DNA of 10,385 nucleotides from Entamoeba invadens IP1 (lineage: Eukaryota; Evosea; Mastigamoebida; Endamoebidae), in NCBI RefSeq assembly GCF_000330505.1, contig NW_004440228.1, forward strand, positions 33,425 to 43,809. Direction: 5' to 3'. The notes under the pieces are model-generated. The model had not been told where the DNA came from. It saw only the letters and a list, made by a program, of their open reading frames with translations, and did no database searches. This document shows, piece after piece, positions 6,477-10,385 of the stretch (the first letter of the stretch is position 1; every line of letters starts with the position of its first letter). A program made the position numbers and the translations under genes.

Positions 6477-8071
6477 ATGATTTCTTATTTGTTTATTGGA
6501 ATTACACAATTAAAATGTTAAATGAACAAGATTACAACTGAAACATTACAATAAAGTTGGATGGATAAAATCACATTTAAAAACACGTGTGATATTAAAC
6601 CCGAGTCTTCAAACAAACATGTGCATCGATTTCATTTTTATTTTAGTATCGAAATTTTATTACTCATATTATTCAAAAGTCATTCATCATTATTTTGATA
6701 AAAATTTAATAGACAACAACTTTAAACAAATACACTTAATAATTGTGTAATTTTTATTTTTTTTAAATGTATGTACTATGTATATATCAAATTGCGGATG
6801 TTAATAACATAAAAAAGAAATATATATTATTAATGAAAACAACACATAAAAACAAAAATCAAAAAACATTTTTTAAGGTATAAAAATGGTAAAAACTTTA
6901 TCATTTTTTTGGAACAATGTTATTCTTTTAATAAAATTGGGCTCAAAAATGTTTTTAAAAATTTAATAACCAACCAATTTAGATTTTTACTTTTTATTAT
7001 CAACCCTTACGAGTCCAGAAAATTGGGCAATATAACATTTTTATATAAATGTCTATTTATGTTTACAATAACTATAAGAAATGGGTGTTACAATAAATAA
7101 TATTTATACAATAATTCAAAATTAACATTTTTAGTTTGATGTCAAACTTTTAACAATAAAATAGTTTGCAAGTTTTATTTTTTAATTTTTTTCAATAATC
7201 TGTTTAACATAAATACATGTATTATTATCATTTGATACACAATATAATCAAATTAGAACAACACATTATGATAAATCATTCCTGTAATATTTAATGGATA
7301 AGTTGATATTATTAAAATGTAAAATTTATTTTGTAATAATTTAATTAATAATTTGAAAATGACAATTAAGCAATTTTTTAAGTAACATGTTGATAATGAA
7401 ACATATATTTGTGTCTCTTTATCAACAAACTGTTTTTCATTAAAAACTATAAATTATAGTCAGAATAAACAATGAATTTAATTAATTTTGTCCAATTGTC
7501 AAAAATCATATATTCAATAAAATATCAAGTTTAAATACACAAAATTTACAATTTAGAGTTTACAAAACATAATATATATATGAATATATATAAATGTAAA
7601 ACAATATATATATGGTGTTTCAAATAATATCAACATTCTGTTTGTTGGATTTGGACGTCCTAGTGGTCATGTTGGTCTTATATGTTATTTGGTTTTTGGA
7701 TAATTGGGCAAAGAAAAACATTATCAAACGAGAGTATATAATGGTTATTTTGAATTAAAAGTGTTATAAAAGTAATTTTTGAATTTTGGGTCAAGAGTTT
7801 AATTATTGTTCACAAAACCAATAATATAGTTTTATTTATATTCACTTACAAAACATCATATGCACTGATATCAGTCCAAATAAAATGAAGTAAGTTATAT
7901 TGTTAGACATATTTTATCAAACAATCGATAAAATATTTTCAATTGGATTTTTGTCATTTCTTATAATAAAAACAATAAAAATATCAATAACTTCATTTAA
8001 ATACAAAAAATGATTTTTGTTAATGTTTTTAGATGACTGTAAATCACATCACAAGACATAGACGTTTGTTA
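6477..8071. other. 1.6-kb AT-rich region without a supported gene
   Basis: Most of this stretch is low-complexity AT, with a TA-rich patch at about 7569-7617. A 63-codon frame at 6909-7100 begins with TTG and consists of residues encoded by A/T-rich codons, so I do not call it. A less AT-rich island at 7629-7700 reads INILFVGFGRPSGHVGL on the plus strand for 24 codons and could be a coding relic. A perfect 12-bp palindrome (actgatatcagt) lies at 7864-7875, and an 8-bp-stem inverted repeat at 7911-7934. No tRNA or other RNA gene is recognised. The end, 8044-8071, may belong to the Ras-like gene if its hidden CAAX tail is real. Confidence 0.5.
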
Positions 8072-8617
8072 TTATCTTTTTCTTTTTTTCTTTTGTATTT
8101 TAAAATAGTTTGCAACGCAGCTATAACCCATTTCTTGAACACCTATATCTTTTTTAGCAGAGGTGTAAAACAGTGTAGTTCCACATTTTTTCATCATTTT
8201 GATTTCTTCGTGAGAAGAAACATTTCGTTCTAAGTCCAATTTTGTAGCACAGAGAATTAAAGGTATTTCTTCGTGATTATTTATTTCCAAAACTTTGTAT
8301 ATGTCTTCTCTGTATTTCCACACATTCTCAAGGGATTCAGAGTCATTTATTGCATAAGCAATGATATAAAAATTTGATTGTTTAATGCACAACTCCTGGA
8401 TAATTTTTAACGTGTCTCCAGTGTACATTTTAAGTAACATCACATCAAAAATTTTGTCTTCAAATTCTAATATTTTATGAAACGTATCCTCAACACTTGG
8501 ACTGTAACAATTTTTCAATAACAAGCCAGTACACAACCGTTGTAATAGATGTTCACGCCCAACACGGTTATTTCCAAAAACAATTCCACGAAGAATTAAT
8601 TGTTTATTTTCACTCAT
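8072..8617 (-). CDS. Divergent Ras-superfamily protein with degenerate GTP-binding motifs
   Basis: The 181-residue frame from ATG 8617 follows the Ras fold throughout. The P-loop is GNNRVGRE (15-22), with Ras Lys16 and Ser17 replaced by Arg and Glu. Switch I is YSPSVEDTF, with Thr35 as Ser. The DTAGQ box is lost (KMYTG at 63-67). AYAINDSESLENV corresponds to the beta-4/alpha-3 region of Ras. The NKxD motif is TKLD (125-128), while the SAK motif (153-155) is intact. Losing the P-loop Lys and DxxG should abolish normal GTP binding and hydrolysis, so it may act as a pseudo-GTPase scaffold or be an early pseudogene. The tail is KIQKKKRKR with no prenylation Cys, but another frame entered through the A-rich run ends in CLVM at 8047-8058. 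A membrane-anchored form is therefore possible. It lies 302 bases downstream of the next minus-strand gene. Confidence 0.8.
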   Translation of the reverse strand: MSENKQLILRGIVFGNNRVGREHLLQRLCTGLLLKNCYSPSVEDTFHKILEFEDKIFDVMLLKMYTGDTLKIIQELCIKQSNFYIIAYAINDSESLENVWKYREDIYKVLEINNHEEIPLILCATKLDLERNVSSHEEIKMMKKCGTTLFYTSAKKDIGVQEMGYSCVANYFKIQKKKRKR

Positions 8618-8919
8618 CTTTTACTATTGTAGTTTTCAAGACGATAAACATCACAATTTGTTAATATATTAAACTAAAAATAATACAAAATACTTAATAA
8701 TTCAATTTTAATATTAAAATATAGAAAATCTATCATTAATTTGATTGTAGTTAGTTTTATTTTGTATTAAAATTTATAACGTATAGTTAATTTAATGATA
8801 ATTTTACTATAATTATCATTGTGTTTTATAATTTACTATATTATATAGTTTAAAAATTATTGATTGTATAAAACCATTCACCAATTAAATCATTATAAAA
8901 AATATGACTTAAATATAAT
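8618..8919. other. AT-rich spacer between two minus-strand genes
   Basis: The spacer holds the 3' flank of the right-hand gene and the upstream region of the Ras-like gene. Apart from the 8794-8820 inverted repeat nothing is recognised in it; no coding remnant is visible. Confidence 0.5.
8794..8820. repeat. Perfect 10-bp inverted repeat downstream of the right-hand gene
   Basis: Arms aatgataatt (8794-8803) and aattatcatt (8811-8820) flank a 7-base loop, about 100 bases past the stop of the minus-strand gene at 8920. In DNA this AT-rich such a repeat can arise by chance; a 3'-end processing role is only a possibility. Confidence 0.5.
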
Positions 8920-10202
8920 TTAAATTAATGAAAGATGACCATTCATCATAGCTCTGAAACTTCTTTCTCTTCTGTCATCCTCTTCTTTTCGTCTTAAATG
9001 ATCCTGGAACTGTGCATTTGAGATTCTGTCTCTCTTTTGTTGTTCAATGATTTTCTGATCGGCGTCCTTATATTGTCTGTCCATATTAGAGATATACGAA
9101 ATCATCACAAGTAAGTCACTTGGAAGGTTAATATTAGTTTGCTCAAATTCGAATTTCTGTTTGTTGAGTGTTTTAAAGACAACATAGTTTTTGTATACCC
9201 AATAGAAATACCCATCTTCATCTTTGTAACACTTTCCATTATTATCATATGTCAAAATTAAAGACGTGAATGTGCTGTCAAAGCCGTAATTCCAATTGAA
9301 TGAATTTGACAATTTAATACCGGGCAGTGATACTTTTATATTGAAACCGGTTTGTGTTTTAGTGACATCAAATTCTTCATTATTTCCAGTTAAAGTGATC
9401 TTATCTGTGTATTTCCCGAACATTTCTTTGTATAAATCAGTCACTATATTTTTGAGTGGTTTGACGCACTTTTCAGTGAAAGACTTTTCGATGCGAATTT
9501 TAAAGAAATTGAACACCATAAAAGCCATTGCATCGTTATTGGTATTGCTATCAGATTGTGACGTACTCATCATTTGATACACCATAGTTCCAATCTTCTT
9601 TGGAGAGTAATCTTTAAACATCTTTTCGTATTCCTTTGTGTACACATTCTCAAAAGCAAACACCGAGTACTCTTTCTCGACATCTTTCTCAAAATACAAC
9701 GTTGAGACGTATTTACACCCAGTAAGTGCTGCACCAAAAACTATTTTTGCTTTGATATTCCTTGGTAGGTCAAGTTGGTATCCAACAAAAGTGAACAAAG
9801 GCGCGAGCAAATCGATGCAACACCCCATTTTAGTGTCAAACATTCTCTCACAATTTTTCTGCCCAAATAGTCTGAAATAGTGGAAACGTACCTTTCTATG
9901 TATTGATCAGAGTCTTTTTCAAATGTTTGTGTGAATGACAATTCCATGTTATAATCAATTTCCTCCATCAATTTGGTGTATTGTTACATTTTTTTGTGGT
10001 TCTTGCAGATGAGAGAATTAAAGAGTGAGTAATTTGAGTTGATCAGTGCGACACGGTAGTTGTATGATGTGCGTGGACTCATATCAATAATTTTTTTAAA
10101 AGAAGAGTCAAAATCTATGTACTCACCTTGTGCAAAATATAGGACTTCGTCGGTGGAGGGGGTGCGATTTATCAGAGGGACACTGGCAGACACAACAGAC
10201 AT
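8920..10202 (-). CDS. Unrecognised protein gene, interrupted by a TAA and a frame change
   Basis: Three pieces appear to be one gene. The first runs from ATG 10202 (MSVVSASVPLINRTPS) to NHKKM and a TAA at 9986-9984. The second continues in the same frame (YTKLMEEIDYNMELSF to DQYIERY, to about 9890). The third is one frame over (LFGQKNCERMFDTKMGCC from about 9871 to TAA 8920). Either the gene has a nonsense codon plus a frameshift, or an intron from GT at 9987-9986 to the TTTCAG ending at 9872 (116 nt) joins pieces one and three in frame as NHKK-I-LFGQK. The donor GTAACA is unlike the usual Entamoeba GTTTGT, and the supposed intron has coding-like composition. The product would be about 389 residues with the intron, or about 428 codons if all pieces are coding. 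It has a hydrophobic patch (CIDLLAPLFTFVGYQL), Lys/Tyr-rich middle parts and a charged, probably helical C-terminus (DHLRRKEEDDRRER). I do not recognise the family. Confidence 0.65.
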
Positions 10203-10305
10203 TATTTACAATATTGTATATTTGTTAATTATTTTTTTTTCAAACAAAAAGCACCAGAAAACTGTTGTACAGCAGAAAATAGTCGTACAAATTATTTCAA
10301 AGTGT

Positions 10306-10383
10306 TTTTCTGTATAAAGTTGGGTTTTCATTTTTATAAAACCCAATTATTTCCTGATGTTTAGTCAAAATATATACAGAAAA
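10306..10383. repeat. Nested inverted repeats at the right edge
   Basis: An outer pair of exact 11-bp arms (ttttctgtata, 10306-10316; complement at 10373-10383) encloses an inner hairpin of exact 9-bp arms (ttgggtttt, 10320-10328; complement at 10338-10346). It lies about 100 bases upstream of the minus-strand ATG at 10202. It could be the 3' flank of a gene beyond the window, a relic of an inserted element or a regulatory hairpin; nothing decides between these. Confidence 0.55.
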
Positions 10384-10385
10384 TA

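Noticed and set aside
6909..7100. 63-codon frame on the plus strand
   Set aside because: It starts at TTG, its residues are those encoded by A/T-rich codons, and no motif or family is recognisable.
7447..7490. Sequence ataaattatagtc resembling the left flank and tip of the TIR element
   Set aside because: The match covers AT-rich flank plus a few bases of the tip and then diverges; the G-rich part is absent. Chance similarity is likely.
7569..7617. TA-rich patch as possible origin or promoter
   Set aside because: Simple-sequence AT tracts are everywhere in this DNA and nothing specific supports a function.
7667..7680. Fourteen-base identity with 2979-2992 in the kinase remnant
   Set aside because: A match of this length is expected by chance in a 10-kb window of biased composition, and the surrounding translations do not align convincingly.
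9853..9891. Ultrashort introns starting at GTACGT near 9891
   Set aside because: Introns of 20 or 33 nt would be far shorter than known Entamoeba introns; only the 20-nt one restores the frame. A frameshift or the 116-nt intron is more plausible.

Overview
The window looks like nuclear DNA of an Entamoeba species, most likely E. invadens or a close relative. The spacers are extremely AT-rich and the genes are short and almost all intron-free. The recognisable families also fit: a large leucine-rich protein with an Entamoeba-style N-terminus, a TMK-type (tyrosine-kinase-like) kinase remnant, a ferredoxin-nitroreductase remnant and a divergent Ras. Species and family assignments come from memory of these families; no search was run.

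Layout. Positions 1-2261 (minus) hold one uninterrupted 753-codon reading frame that runs off the left edge. After an empty AT-rich spacer (2262-2832) comes a gene graveyard. A decayed TMK-type kinase (2833-3912, minus) lies head-to-head with a decayed ferredoxin-nitroreductase (3913-4630, plus). The kinase remnant contains two back-to-back fold-back palindromes made from its own coding sequence. An 804-bp element with 47-bp terminal inverted repeats and a possible TA target duplication (4849-5652) follows, carrying only broken coding remnants. Two small plus-strand genes come next: a 67-residue protein with a CUE/UBA-like segment (5852-6055) and a clear 53-residue PMP3/UPF0057 membrane proteolipid (6315-6476). 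The latter is easy to miss because of its size.

A 1.6-kb stretch without a convincing gene (6477-8071) leads to a Ras-superfamily protein (8072-8617, minus). Most of its GTP-binding motifs are degenerate, and a CAAX box lies just past its stop codon in another frame. The right end is an unrecognised gene (8920-10202, minus) interrupted by an in-frame TAA and a frame change. Either two lesions or one atypical 116-nt intron would explain this.

The genes do not form an operon or an obvious shared pathway. The window reads as a fast-evolving accessory region of lineage-specific families, pseudogenes and a non-autonomous transposon, with one conserved housekeeping-type gene (PMP3). The strongest leads are the kinase-derived double hairpin, the hidden CAAX box and the 8920-10202 gene structure.
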